From an uncultured Oscillospiraceae bacterium (GTDB taxonomy: Bacteria; Bacillota; Clostridia; Oscillospirales; Oscillospiraceae): a DNA stretch of 23,547 nt. A program made the translations under genes and the position numbers. Shown one piece after another: positions 14,850 to 22,423 of this stretch (position 1 is the stretch's first letter; the number at the start of each line of letters is the position of its first letter). The stretch covers positions 1-23,547 of the forward strand of contig CAUBIP010000021.1 of the NCBI GenBank assembly GCA_958436045.1, read 5' to 3'. The notes under the pieces are model-generated. The model made no database searches and was not told the DNA's origin. It was given only the letters and a program-made list of their open reading frames with translations.

Positions 14850-14892
14850 GGGGCGCCTGCTGCCCCACCCGCGCACCGGCGCGGATCTTTTT
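14850..14892 (+). promoter_or_regulatory. Tandem hairpins with T tract in the trxA leader (possible attenuator)
   Basis: GGGGC/GCCCC (14850-14866) is followed by CCGCGC-ACCG-GCGCGG (14869-14884) and then ATC and five T (14888-14892). The second hairpin has the form of a short intrinsic terminator 22 bases before the trxA start. It may attenuate transcription or be incidental. Confidence 0.4.
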
Positions 14893-14914
14893 ACAGATAA
14901 AGGAGATGCAGACA

Positions 14915-15226
14915 ATGGAGATCCTTACCATTACAAAAGATAACTTTGACGCCGAGGTCCTGCACAGTGACAAGCCAGTCCTCCTGGACTTTTGGGCAAC
15001 CTGGTGCGGCCCCTGCCAGATGATGATGCCAGTCATTCACGGGATCGCCGAAGAGCGTGAGGACATCAAAGTTGGAAAGGTCAACGTGGACGAAGAGCGC
15101 GACCTGGCGTCCCGGTTCCAGATCCTCAGCATTCCGACCTTTCTGGTCCTACGCGGCGGCAAAGTCGTCGCCTCTGCCATGGGCGCGCGGCCCAAGGAAC
15201 AGATCCTGGCCATGCTGGACGCCTGA
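14915..15226 (+). CDS. trxA: Thioredoxin
   Basis: The 103-residue protein is a plain thioredoxin: FWATWCGPCQ active site, conserved DFWA before it, and the cis-proline in SIPTF. It reduces protein disulfides in the cytoplasm with thioredoxin reductase, which is not in this window. The ATG at 14915 is chosen over one at 14906, because AAAGGAG ends directly at 14905 and would leave no spacing for the earlier codon; nine bases separate it from 14915. A strong terminator follows. Confidence 0.95.
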   Translation: MEILTITKDNFDAEVLHSDKPVLLDFWATWCGPCQMMMPVIHGIAEEREDIKVGKVNVDEERDLASRFQILSIPTFLVLRGGKVVASAMGARPKEQILAMLDA

Positions 15227-15294
15227 TGCAGTAGCACGCGGGAACGCTTCCCGCAAGCGCGCCGCAGGCCGGATCGTCCACATTTTGCGCCACC

Positions 15295-15340
15295 CCCTGG
15301 GCGGACGCGGGGCTTTCCCGCCGCTGCCCAGGGTATTTTT
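15295..15340 (+). terminator. Terminator after trxA
   Basis: CCCTGGGC (15295-15302) pairs with GCCCAGGG (15326-15333), with further GC pairing inside, followed by TATTTTT. Bases 15227-15294 hold no gene. Confidence 0.83.
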
Positions 15341-15371
15341 CTGCCAAAGGACAGTTTTTCAAAAATTTTTC

Positions 15372-15400
15372 TGGAAAAACCGAAGAATTCACTGTATAAT
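15372..15400 (+). promoter_or_regulatory. Candidate promoter of holB-ricT
   Basis: TGGAAA (15372-15377) and TATAAT (15395-15400) are spaced by 17 bases, 44 bases before the holB start. Confidence 0.7.
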
Positions 15401-15443
15401 AATAGGATAACACAAGCAAATATTCCAGCAAGGAGGGCGGCAG

Positions 15444-16397
15444 ATGGATTTTGGGCAATTTCTGGGAAACGACACGCTGAAAGCGCAGCTTTCTGCAGCG
15501 ATCGACGCCCAGCGTCTGACCCACTGCTACCTGCTCAGCGGCCCGAAGGGCAGCGGAAAGCATACGCTGGCGCAGCTCCTCATGGCCGCCATGGAGTGTA
15601 CCGCCGATCAGCGCCCCTGCGGGCGCTGCAGCCAGTGCCGCAAGGCCCTGCAGGGCATTCACCCGGATATTGCCGTTGTGGACGACACCAGTCGCAAGAC
15701 CATCCCGGTGGATTTAATCCGCCAGGTCTGCAGCGACGCGTATATCCGCCCCAATGAGGGACGGCGCAAGATCTATCTGCTGCCCCGCGCGCAGGATCTC
15801 GGCCTGCCCGGGCAAAATGCGCTGCTCAAGATCCTGGAGGAACCGCCGGAGGCGGTCACCTTCCTGTTGCTGTGCGAGAATGCGGACCGGCTGCTGCCGA
15901 CAATCCGCTCCCGCTGCGTGGAGCTGAAGCTGGTGCCGCTGCCGGAGGCGTTGCTGCTGCAAGCCTTGCAGACGCGGTACCCGGACCGTCCCCAGGCGGA
16001 CCTGCAAGCCGCCTGCCGCCGCAGCGGCGGGTTCCTTGGCCAGGCGCAGGCGCTGCTGGAGGATCAGGCCGCACTCCCACCCCAGACGCTGACATTTGCC
16101 GAAGCATTTGCCCAGGGTGACCGGCTGCAGCTGCTGGAGCTGCTGGTCAAGCTGGAAAAGACCCAGCGGGACGATTTTTGCCAGCTGCTGCTGCAATGGC
16201 GGGCCCTGTTGGTCCAGGCGCTGCAGGCACAGAGCGGTATAGATACGCCGCTGGCCCAGAGCCGCGAGATCGCCCGGCGGCGGACCATGGCGGAACTCTC
16301 CCAGGCCATTGCCCAGCTGAGCCAGGCGGCAGAGGCCTGCCAGGCCAATGTGGGCATCGGCCACCTGTGCGGGATGCTGGCCGCCACACTGCTTTGA
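15444..16397 (+). CDS. holB: DNA polymerase III subunit delta-prime
   Basis: Delta-prime is the stator of the clamp loader that places the sliding clamp on DNA. The 317-residue protein shows a clamp-loader AAA+ fold with Walker A GPKGSGKHT (33-41), a four-cysteine zinc module (C52, C59, C62, C65), QNALLKILEEPP (124-135) and the SRC motif (156-158), followed by the C-terminal collar domain. The presence of a P-loop threonine means nucleotide binding is possible, as in Gram-positive relatives. AAGGAGGG precedes the ATG. It is followed after 35 bases by ricT, an order also known from Bacillus. Confidence 0.93.
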   Translation: MDFGQFLGNDTLKAQLSAAIDAQRLTHCYLLSGPKGSGKHTLAQLLMAAMECTADQRPCGRCSQCRKALQGIHPDIAVVDDTSRKTIPVDLIRQVCSDAYIRPNEGRRKIYLLPRAQDLGLPGQNALLKILEEPPEAVTFLLLCENADRLLPTIRSRCVELKLVPLPEALLLQALQTRYPDRPQADLQAACRRSGGFLGQAQALLEDQAALPPQTLTFAEAFAQGDRLQLLELLVKLEKTQRDDFCQLLLQWRALLVQALQAQSGIDTPLAQSREIARRRTMAELSQAIAQLSQAAEACQANVGIGHLCGMLAATLL

Positions 16398-16432
16398 TAC
16401 ACATTCCGTTTTAGAACGAGACAGGAGTTACT

Positions 16433-17746
16433 ATGGACGAACAAAATACCATCCTCTCCACGGCGGAGGCCGCGCGGAAAGAGCTGACACTGCCGCCGAT
16501 GCCCGAACCGCCCGCCCCACCCGCGACTGTGAACGTAGTCGACATTCATTTCCGCTCTGGCGGAAAGGTCTATTTCTTTGACCCTGGCGATCTGACGCTG
16601 CAAAGCGGGCAGCATGTCATTATCAGCACTGCCCGGGGGCTGGAATACGGCATCTGCGCCTCCGGCGTCCACGCGGTACCCAAGCGGGATATCGTCCCGC
16701 CGCTGCGCCCGGTGCTGCGAATCGCTACTGCGGCGGATGAAAAAATGATGCAGGAGAGCCGCGAGAAGGAAAAGCGCGCCTTCGCTGTCTGCCAGAAGAA
16801 GATCGCCGAGCATGGGCTGGATATGCAGCTGGTCTCGGCGGAGTGCGCCTTCGACGGCAGCAAGATTCTCTTTTTCTTCACGGCTGACGGGCGTGTCGAC
16901 TTCCGCGAGCTGGTCAAGACCCTGGCCTCGACCTTTCGGACCCGCATCGAGCTGCGTCAGATCGGCGTGCGGGACAAGGCAAAGATGGTCGGCGGGCTTG
17001 GCATTTGCGGCCGTCCCTTCTGCTGCAGCGAATTTCTGGCGGACTTCCAGCCCGTCTCCATCAAAATGGCGAAGGTGCAGAACCTCAGCCTGAACCCCAC
17101 AAAAATCTCCGGCACCTGCGGGCGGCTGATGTGCTGCCTGAAATATGAGCAGGACGCCTATGAGGACCTCATCAAGCACAGCCCCAAGCAGGAATCCTTT
17201 GTCGACACCCCCGACGGGCGCGGCACAGTCAAAGAGGTCAATCTGCTGCGCCAGAGCGTCAAGGTCTCCATGGAAAAGCAGCCCGATACCATCGGCTGCT
17301 ATAAAAACGACGAGATCTGCGTCCTGCGCAACGGAAAAGCCCGAAAAAATGACCCGCCGATCCCGGACGACCTCGCCCCCATCTCCGGCAACAGCGTAAA
17401 GCGTCGCAATCCGGACGAGGAGGAGTCCTTCCCCGTCCTGGAGGACGTCGTTATCAAAACGGCGCTGCCGGACGAGCCCGCAGCAAAGCCGGCGGAGCCG
17501 AAAAAGCGCCGCAGCCGCAGCCGCGGCAAGCGCAGCGGGCAATTCAAGGATGGCGCCGCCCCCAAGCCGCAGGCCAAGGAGCCCCGAGCATCCAGCGGCA
17601 AGCAGTCCGCCCCCCGGCAGGACAGCCAGCCGCAGCGCAAGCCCGCGCCCACTGCGGAGGGCGATGCTCCTGCCAGCAAGCCCCATCGCCGCCGCAGGCA
17701 CCGCAAACCCCGCCCCAGCGGCGACGCACCCAAGGCGAGTGAATAA
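16433..17746 (+). CDS. ricT: RicT/YaaT (PSP1-domain) regulator of RNA processing
   Basis: RicT works with RicA and RicF as an Fe-S protein complex that helps RNase Y mature transcripts in Bacillus. The 437-residue protein has the PSP1 core (about 32-300) with the paired cysteine motifs CGRPFCC (192-198) and CGRLMCC (229-235), and the KMVGGLGIC and LNPTKISGTCG context typical of the family. It is longer than the roughly 275-residue Bacillus protein: a Pro-rich N-terminal lead (20-32) and a Lys/Arg/Pro-rich low-complexity tail from about 315, with RSRSRGKR and HRRRRHRK clusters, are extra. AGGAG lies seven bases before the ATG. It probably shares the holB promoter and ends in a bidirectional terminator. 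Confidence 0.93.
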   Translation: MDEQNTILSTAEAARKELTLPPMPEPPAPPATVNVVDIHFRSGGKVYFFDPGDLTLQSGQHVIISTARGLEYGICASGVHAVPKRDIVPPLRPVLRIATAADEKMMQESREKEKRAFAVCQKKIAEHGLDMQLVSAECAFDGSKILFFFTADGRVDFRELVKTLASTFRTRIELRQIGVRDKAKMVGGLGICGRPFCCSEFLADFQPVSIKMAKVQNLSLNPTKISGTCGRLMCCLKYEQDAYEDLIKHSPKQESFVDTPDGRGTVKEVNLLRQSVKVSMEKQPDTIGCYKNDEICVLRNGKARKNDPPIPDDLAPISGNSVKRRNPDEEESFPVLEDVVIKTALPDEPAAKPAEPKKRRSRSRGKRSGQFKDGAAPKPQAKEPRASSGKQSAPRQDSQPQRKPAPTAEGDAPASKPHRRRRHRKPRPSGDAPKASE

Positions 17747-17751
17747 CACAA

Positions 17752-17787
17752 AAAATGCAAGAGCAGCAATAACTGCTCTTGCATTTT
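17752..17787. terminator. Bidirectional terminator between ricT and the exported-protein gene
   Basis: AAAATGCAAGAGCAG and CTGCTCTTGCATTTT form a perfect 15-pair stem with loop CAATAA. A and T runs at the two feet give a T tail on either strand, which fits the convergent genes. Confidence 0.92.
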
Positions 17788-17805
17788 CATTTTCCCTTCG
17801 TGTGC

Positions 17806-18486
17806 TTATTTTTCGCCTCCCAGCACGACCATATACTCTGGCTCCTCCGCCGTGACGGTCACGGTCGCTGCTAGTTGCCCGTCCCTTTCCAGCATATATG
17901 TCCCGGGTACTAACCCCTGAAAGCTGCAGCTGCTGCGATAATAACCGTTGTCCTCCGGCGCAAGCTCCGGCACAAAATGGAGGGCCGTACTCTCGACCAC
18001 CTCCCCACGCCGCAGATTGAGCCAGCAAATCTCATATTGCCCACTCTCAAATTCCGCCTGGCTCAGCCAGCAAACCACCTGGATGCTACAGCCCGGCTCA
18101 TTTTCCAGATACAAGATCTCCCCATCTGTCCATCCATTGCCGCCCACCATACGCAGCGATGCATTCTGCGCCAGGCGAAAGCCGATCTGCGTACCGTCCT
18201 CGCGCTGCAGATAATAATCCCCCGGCGGCATGGCCATCGTCAGCGTTTCGCCGTTGTAAAACGTCAGATTCTGCATCCAATCACCTTGACTGGAATAGAG
18301 CACCGCCCGGCCTGTGCCCCGGACGCAGACCCGCCAGCGCGGCTGCGTCGCTTCCGTCTGCACTGCCTGCTGCGCAGCCGAGGCCCTGGCCGCCACAGCA
18401 GGCAGCCGCAGCAGCAGCACCGAGACCAGCAGCGCCGCCGCCAACGCCAGCACCAAAAAGCCTGTCCGAATCAGATTCTTACTCAT
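17806..18486 (-). CDS. Membrane-anchored exported protein of unknown function
   Basis: I do not recognise this 226-residue protein by family. A short basic start (MSKNLIR) and one hydrophobic helix (about 9-33) point to a signal anchor, leaving some 190 residues outside the cell. The outer part looks all-beta and internally repeated: PPGDYYLQREDG (87-98) and VPGTYMLERDG (193-203) recall the end strands of prealbumin-like or SpaA/Cna-B-type domains. Five cysteines (54, 133, 139, 154, 187) could form disulfides. There is no LPxTG sorting signal or lipobox. GGAGGG precedes the ATG at 18486. It diverges from the radical SAM gene and may share control with it through the AT-rich motifs between them. 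Confidence 0.7.
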   Translation of the reverse strand: MSKNLIRTGFLVLALAAALLVSVLLLRLPAVAARASAAQQAVQTEATQPRWRVCVRGTGRAVLYSSQGDWMQNLTFYNGETLTMAMPPGDYYLQREDGTQIGFRLAQNASLRMVGGNGWTDGEILYLENEPGCSIQVVCWLSQAEFESGQYEICWLNLRRGEVVESTALHFVPELAPEDNGYYRSSCSFQGLVPGTYMLERDGQLAATVTVTAEEPEYMVVLGGEK

Positions 18487-18561
18487 GTCGCGCCCTCCGT
18501 TTTGCTTTGTTGGACCCAGTTTAGCACAAGTCTTTGGAACCTTCCCACACAATCCGTCGAT

Positions 18562-18630
18562 GCAAAATTTTCGGCGAAAATTTTTTGCCCCCTCCGCCCG
18601 GAAGGCGTGGCGTTGGGGGAAAATTTTTGC
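18562..18630. promoter_or_regulatory. Three AT-rich palindrome-like motifs in a divergent intergenic region
   Basis: GCAAAATTTTC (18562-18572), GAAAATTTTTTGC (18576-18588) and GAAAATTTTTGC (18619-18630) are three versions of one motif, the first in opposite orientation to the others. They stand out in GC-rich DNA. The second and third are joined by CCCCC and GGGGG runs and can also fold into one long hairpin. They sit between the exported-protein and radical SAM genes and may be operator sites. Confidence 0.5.
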
Positions 18631-18667
18631 TTCCATGCCCCTTTGCCGTGCACAGCGGGCACATCTG

Positions 18668-18676
18668 TGGTATGAT
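18668..18676 (+). promoter_or_regulatory. Candidate extended -10 promoter of the radical SAM gene
   Basis: TGGTATGAT (TGn plus TATGAT) lies 51 bases upstream of the start codon. The -35 region is weak. Confidence 0.5.
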
Positions 18677-18726
18677 ATAGGAGAATTCCCCGCCGGATGG
18701 AGCGGCGGGAAACAGGAGGCATCTGC

Positions 18727-19833
18727 ATGGCAGCATTCGATCTGGAACAGTACCTGGCCCAGGGCGTCCGGCATATTTTGACAGGCCTGACGGCTGCTGC
18801 CGGGAAAAATATTAAAACCGCCGCATTCCTCGCCCGCTTTGCCCCGGCAGCCCAAAGCGCCAAACATCGCCGGGCGCAGCTGGCAGCGGCCGGGGAGCAC
18901 ATCCCGCCCTTTCTCATCGTCAGCATCACAGAGCAGTGCAATCTGCACTGCCGCGGCTGCTACGCCAGAGCAGGCGGTGTCTGCTGTGACGGCGGCGCAG
19001 ACGACGTGCTGACCGCCGCCCAGTGGGCGGACCTTTTCACCCAAGCAGTGGAGCTGGGCGTCAGCTTTATTCTGCTGGCCGGTGGAGAGCCGCTGCTGCG
19101 GCCGGACGTTCTGGCCGCAGCGGCCCGGGAAAAGCGGATCATCTTCCCCGTCTTCACCAATGGCACGCTGTTTTCGCCGGACGCCTGCGCACTGTTTCTC
19201 CAGAACCGGAACCTGATGCCTGTTTTGAGCTTAGAGGGCGACGCTGCGGCGACAGACGCCCGGCGGGGCAGCGGCGTTTACCGCCGCCTGCAGGATGCAA
19301 TGGCCCTGCTGCACAAAAACGGCGTCCTCTTCGGCGCTTCTATCACGGTGACGCGGGAAAACCTGACGGCCATCCTGGCAGAGGACTTTCTCCGGGCGCT
19401 GCATGCGGCAGGCTGCCGGGCGGTCATCTATGTCGAGTACGTCCCGGTCACGCAGGAGAGCAAGCCCCTTGCCTTGACGGATGCAGACCGGGCCACGCTG
19501 GCGGCCCGACTGACACAGCTGCGCGCCGCGCAGCGGGAGCTCCTGCTCGTCAGCTTCCCCGGTGATGAAAAGAGCTCCGGCGGCTGCCTAGCAGCCGGGC
19601 GCGGCTTTTTCCACATCAACCCCCGGGGCGGCGCAGAGCCCTGCCCCTTCTCCCCCTACTCCGATACGAACCTGACCCAGGTGCCGCTGCGGCAGGCACT
19701 GCGCTCGCCGCTGTTTCGCCGCCTGCAGGAGCAAGGCTATCTGACACAGGCCCACACCGGCGGCTGCGTTCTCTTTCCCCATGCAGATGAGGTCGCCGCG
19801 CTGGCCCAAGGACGCGAAATTTGCCGGGAATAG
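18727..19833 (+). CDS. Radical SAM protein with C-terminal extra cysteines (SPASM-like)
   Basis: The 368-residue protein has the radical SAM [4Fe-4S] motif C71-x3-C75-x2-C78 (CNLHCRGC), a SAM-binding GGEP (119-122), and barrel-strand patterns PVFTNGT and MPVLSLEG. The C-terminal part holds further cysteines (287, 306, 347, 366) with GGC, INPRGGAEPCPF and GGCVLF contexts, like SPASM or twitch regions that bind extra clusters in peptide- or protein-modifying enzymes. The substrate is unknown; no small precursor peptide gene with a ribosome binding site was seen next to it. AGGAGG lies before the ATG. C86-C87 after the main motif are an added oddity. It could act in cofactor or peptide modification. 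Confidence 0.85.
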   Translation: MAAFDLEQYLAQGVRHILTGLTAAAGKNIKTAAFLARFAPAAQSAKHRRAQLAAAGEHIPPFLIVSITEQCNLHCRGCYARAGGVCCDGGADDVLTAAQWADLFTQAVELGVSFILLAGGEPLLRPDVLAAAAREKRIIFPVFTNGTLFSPDACALFLQNRNLMPVLSLEGDAAATDARRGSGVYRRLQDAMALLHKNGVLFGASITVTRENLTAILAEDFLRALHAAGCRAVIYVEYVPVTQESKPLALTDADRATLAARLTQLRAAQRELLLVSFPGDEKSSGGCLAAGRGFFHINPRGGAEPCPFSPYSDTNLTQVPLRQALRSPLFRRLQEQGYLTQAHTGGCVLFPHADEVAALAQGREICRE

Positions 19834-19855
19834 ACCTTCCTATTTCCGGGCTTTT
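19824..19855 (+). terminator. Terminator overlapping the radical SAM stop codon
   Basis: CCGGGAATAG and CTATTTCCGG form a ten-pair stem (one G-U) with loop ACCTTC, followed by GCTTTT. The TAG stop is inside the left arm. Confidence 0.68.
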
Positions 19856-19856
19856 G

Positions 19857-19865
19857 TGCTATACT
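19857..19865 (+). promoter_or_regulatory. Candidate extended -10 promoter of the transketolase operon
   Basis: TGCTATACT is an extended -10 element 39 bases before the transketolase N-half start. The matching -35 (TTCCTA) is weak. Confidence 0.55.
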
Positions 19866-19904
19866 GAATTTATCACAATCACCACCAGGGATAAGGAGAT
19901 AATT

Positions 19905-20750
19905 ATGGATAAGCTGTTTGGAAACGACCTTGCCATTGTGGCAACAAAGGCGCGGCTCTTAGCGGTGGACGCGGTACATACCGCCTCGTCCGGTCACCCC
20001 GGCGGCTCGCTTTCGTGCATGGATGCACTGGTAAGCCTCTATTTCAACGAGATGAACCTGGACCCCGCCTGCCCCGACTGGGCCGACCGGGATCGTTTCG
20101 TTCTCTCCAAGGGCCACTGCGCCCCGGCGCTGTACGCGGTCCTGGCTCTGCGCGGCTATTTTGACCCGGCAGAGCTGAAGAAGCTGCGCTCCATTGATTC
20201 GCACATGTCCGGGCACCCGGATATGCGCTATATTCCCGGCGTGGATATGTCCACCGGCTCTCTGGGCCAGGGGCTGTCCACTGCGGTCGGTATGGCGCTG
20301 GCCGCCAAGGCTCAGGACAAAGCCTACCGCACCTACGCCATCTGCGGCGACGGCGAAATTGACGAAGGCCAGATCTGGGAGGCTGCCATGGCCGCTGCCA
20401 AGTGGAAGCTGGATAACCTCTGCGCCTTTGTCGACGTCAACGGTCTGCAGATCGACGGCACCAGCGAAGAAGTCATGCCGACCGAGCCGCTGGACGCAAA
20501 ATTTGCCGCCTTTAACTGGCATGTCATCAAGGTAAACGGCCACGACTACGCCGCCATTCTCGCCGCCCTGGCGGAAGCCCGGCAGACGAAGGGCAAGCCC
20601 ACCATGATCCTCCTCGCCACAACGAAGGGCAAGGGCGTCTCCTACATGGAGGGCCAGTGCGGCTGGCACGGCAAGGCCCCGGATGATGCGCTCTTTGCGC
20701 AGGCAAAGCAGGAACTGGAAGCGACATTGCGGCAACTGGAGGGAAAGTAA
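19905..20750 (+). CDS. Transketolase, N-terminal (thiamine diphosphate-binding) subunit
   Basis: Transketolase moves two-carbon units in the non-oxidative pentose phosphate pathway. In this lineage the enzyme is split in two genes. The 281-residue N-half has SSGHPGGSLS (H31), SKGHCAPALY (H71), STGSLGQGLS (116-125) and the thiamine diphosphate/Mg motif starting GDGEIDEGQIWEA (148-160) and ending DVNG (177-180). ATAAGGAG precedes the ATG. The stop is one base before the start of the C-half gene, so the two subunits are made together. Confidence 0.95.
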   Translation: MDKLFGNDLAIVATKARLLAVDAVHTASSGHPGGSLSCMDALVSLYFNEMNLDPACPDWADRDRFVLSKGHCAPALYAVLALRGYFDPAELKKLRSIDSHMSGHPDMRYIPGVDMSTGSLGQGLSTAVGMALAAKAQDKAYRTYAICGDGEIDEGQIWEAAMAAAKWKLDNLCAFVDVNGLQIDGTSEEVMPTEPLDAKFAAFNWHVIKVNGHDYAAILAALAEARQTKGKPTMILLATTKGKGVSYMEGQCGWHGKAPDDALFAQAKQELEATLRQLEGK

Positions 20751-20751
20751 T

Positions 20752-21699
20752 ATGGCAGGCAAAATTGCAACGCGTAACGCATACGGTCAGGCGCTCTGCG
20801 ACCTGGCGGAGAAATACCCGGAGCTGGTCGTGCTGGATGCGGACCTGGCCAACGCGACCATGACGAAGATGTTTAAGGCAGCCTATCCGGACCGCTTCTA
20901 TGACTGCGGCATCGCCGAGTGCAACATGACCGGCATCGCCGCCGGGATGGCTGCCTGCGGCCTCAAGCCCTTTACGAACACCTTCGCGATCTTTGCCACC
21001 GGCCGTGCTTACGACCAGGTACGCAACTCCATCGCTTACCCCCATCTGAACGTCAAGGTCGTCGGCTCCCACGGCGGTGTCTCCGTCGGCGAAGACGGCG
21101 CGACCCACCAGTGCACCGAGGACTTCGCCCTGATGCGGGCCGTCCCGGGCATGATGGTCGTCTGCCCCTGCGACGGGTATGAGATGACGAAGGCGGTCGA
21201 AGCGCTGCTGGAATATGACGGCCCCGCTTATCTGCGCCTGGGCCGCCCCGCTGTCGAGACGGTCACGGACGAGATCCCCGGCTACTCCTTCGCCCTGGGT
21301 AAGGGCTGCACCCTGCGGGGCGGCAGCGATGCGACCGTTATCGCCACCGGCATGATGGTCCAAATGGCCCTCAAGGCGGCCGAACAGCTGCAGGCTGAGG
21401 GCATCAGCCTGCGGGTCATTGATATGCCGACGATCAAGCCCCTGGACGAGGCCCTGGTCCTCCAGGCCGCCCAGGAGACCGGCGTGATCGTCACCTCGGA
21501 AGAGCACTCCGTGATTGGTGGCCTGGGCGCTGCCGTGGCGGAATACCTTTCGGAAAATTACCCCGTCCCGGTCATCCGGCACGGCGTGGAGGACTGCTTC
21601 GGCCGCAGTGGCACTGCTGCCGCCGTCCTGGCCCACTATGGGCTGACACCGGAGGTCCTTTGCCAGAAGGTCAAGCTGGCCCTCTCCAAAAAGCGCTGA
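20752..21699 (+). CDS. Transketolase, C-terminal (pyrimidine-binding) subunit
   Basis: The 315-residue C-half has the pyrimidine-binding domain with the activating glutamate in GIAECNMTGIAAG (E56), the SHGGVSVGEDGATHQCTEDFA loop (H119), and a C-terminal transketolase domain (about 190-310) with VIATGMMV and EEHSVIGGLG. It joins the N-half product to form one active site at the dimer interface. GGAGGG lies within the end of the upstream gene, ten bases before the ATG. A 1-deoxyxylulose-5-phosphate synthase is excluded by the split layout and motif details. Confidence 0.95.
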   Translation: MAGKIATRNAYGQALCDLAEKYPELVVLDADLANATMTKMFKAAYPDRFYDCGIAECNMTGIAAGMAACGLKPFTNTFAIFATGRAYDQVRNSIAYPHLNVKVVGSHGGVSVGEDGATHQCTEDFALMRAVPGMMVVCPCDGYEMTKAVEALLEYDGPAYLRLGRPAVETVTDEIPGYSFALGKGCTLRGGSDATVIATGMMVQMALKAAEQLQAEGISLRVIDMPTIKPLDEALVLQAAQETGVIVTSEEHSVIGGLGAAVAEYLSENYPVPVIRHGVEDCFGRSGTAAAVLAHYGLTPEVLCQKVKLALSKKR

Positions 21700-21703
21700 G
21701 CCT

Positions 21704-22399
21704 ATGAAAAAAACGCTGGAGGCCGCCGTCCAAAGCGGGCAGCTGCAGCTGACCCCGGCGCAGATCGGGCAGCTGTGCCAGTACGGCACCATGCTGCTGG
21801 AGAAAAACCGGGTGATGAACCTGACGGCCATCACGGAGCCGGAAGCAGTCGCGCAGCTGCACTTTCTCGACTGTCTGGCTCTTTTACAGCTGGCGGACTT
21901 TGGCGGCAAAAAGGTCATCGACATCGGCTGCGGGGCCGGATTTCCCGGCATCCCGCTGCTGATCGCCCAGCCGGATCTTGACCTGACCCTGCTGGATAGT
22001 ACGGCAAAACGCATCGGCTGGCTGCGGGAAGAGGTCCTCCCCGCCCTTGGGTTGCAGGCGCAGTGCGTCGCGGCCCGGGCGGAGGAATATGTCTCCGGCT
22101 GCCGGGAGACGTATGCGGTCGCCGTCTCCCGGGCCGTCGCCCGGCTGCCTGTCTTGGCGGAGCTGGCCCTACCCTTTGTGCAGCCCGGCGGCGTCTTTCT
22201 GGCCATGAAGGGTGCCGCGGCGCAGCAGGAGGCAGACGAAGCCGCCCGGGCAATCCGCCTGCTGGGCGGCACAGTCGAAAAAATTGCCGAATACCCCATC
22301 GCGGACGCGGTGCACCGGGTCGTCGTCATCCGCAAGGAGCACGCGACGCCGCAGCGGTACCCGCGGCGCTTTGCCCAGATCCGGCAATCCCCCCTGTAG
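21704..22399 (+). CDS. rsmG: 16S rRNA (guanine-527-N7)-methyltransferase
   Basis: RsmG methylates N7 of G527 in 16S rRNA in the 530 loop; its loss gives low-level streptomycin resistance in several bacteria. The 231-residue protein shows NRVMNLTAI (35-43), FLDCLALL and the SAM-binding VIDIGCGAGFPGIPL (71-85), SRAVARLPVLAEL and LAMKG, all family marks. It starts four bases after the transketolase stop, and no Shine-Dalgarno sequence is visible upstream (the bases read AAAAAGCGCTGAGCCT), so translation is probably coupled to the upstream gene. In many bacteria it sits beside mnmG near the origin; here it follows transketolase. Confidence 0.95.
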   Translation: MKKTLEAAVQSGQLQLTPAQIGQLCQYGTMLLEKNRVMNLTAITEPEAVAQLHFLDCLALLQLADFGGKKVIDIGCGAGFPGIPLLIAQPDLDLTLLDSTAKRIGWLREEVLPALGLQAQCVAARAEEYVSGCRETYAVAVSRAVARLPVLAELALPFVQPGGVFLAMKGAAAQQEADEAARAIRLLGGTVEKIAEYPIADAVHRVVVIRKEHATPQRYPRRFAQIRQSPL

Positions 22400-22423
22400 C
22401 AAGACATAGAAAGGAGCGCCGCC

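Noticed and set aside
16064..18028. 654-codon minus-strand open frame across ricT
   Set aside because: It is antisense to holB and ricT, spans the bidirectional terminator and two genes, and has low-complexity shadow composition.
18697..18726. Upstream ATG for the radical SAM protein
   Set aside because: It lies before the AGGAGG sequence that serves the ATG at 18727.
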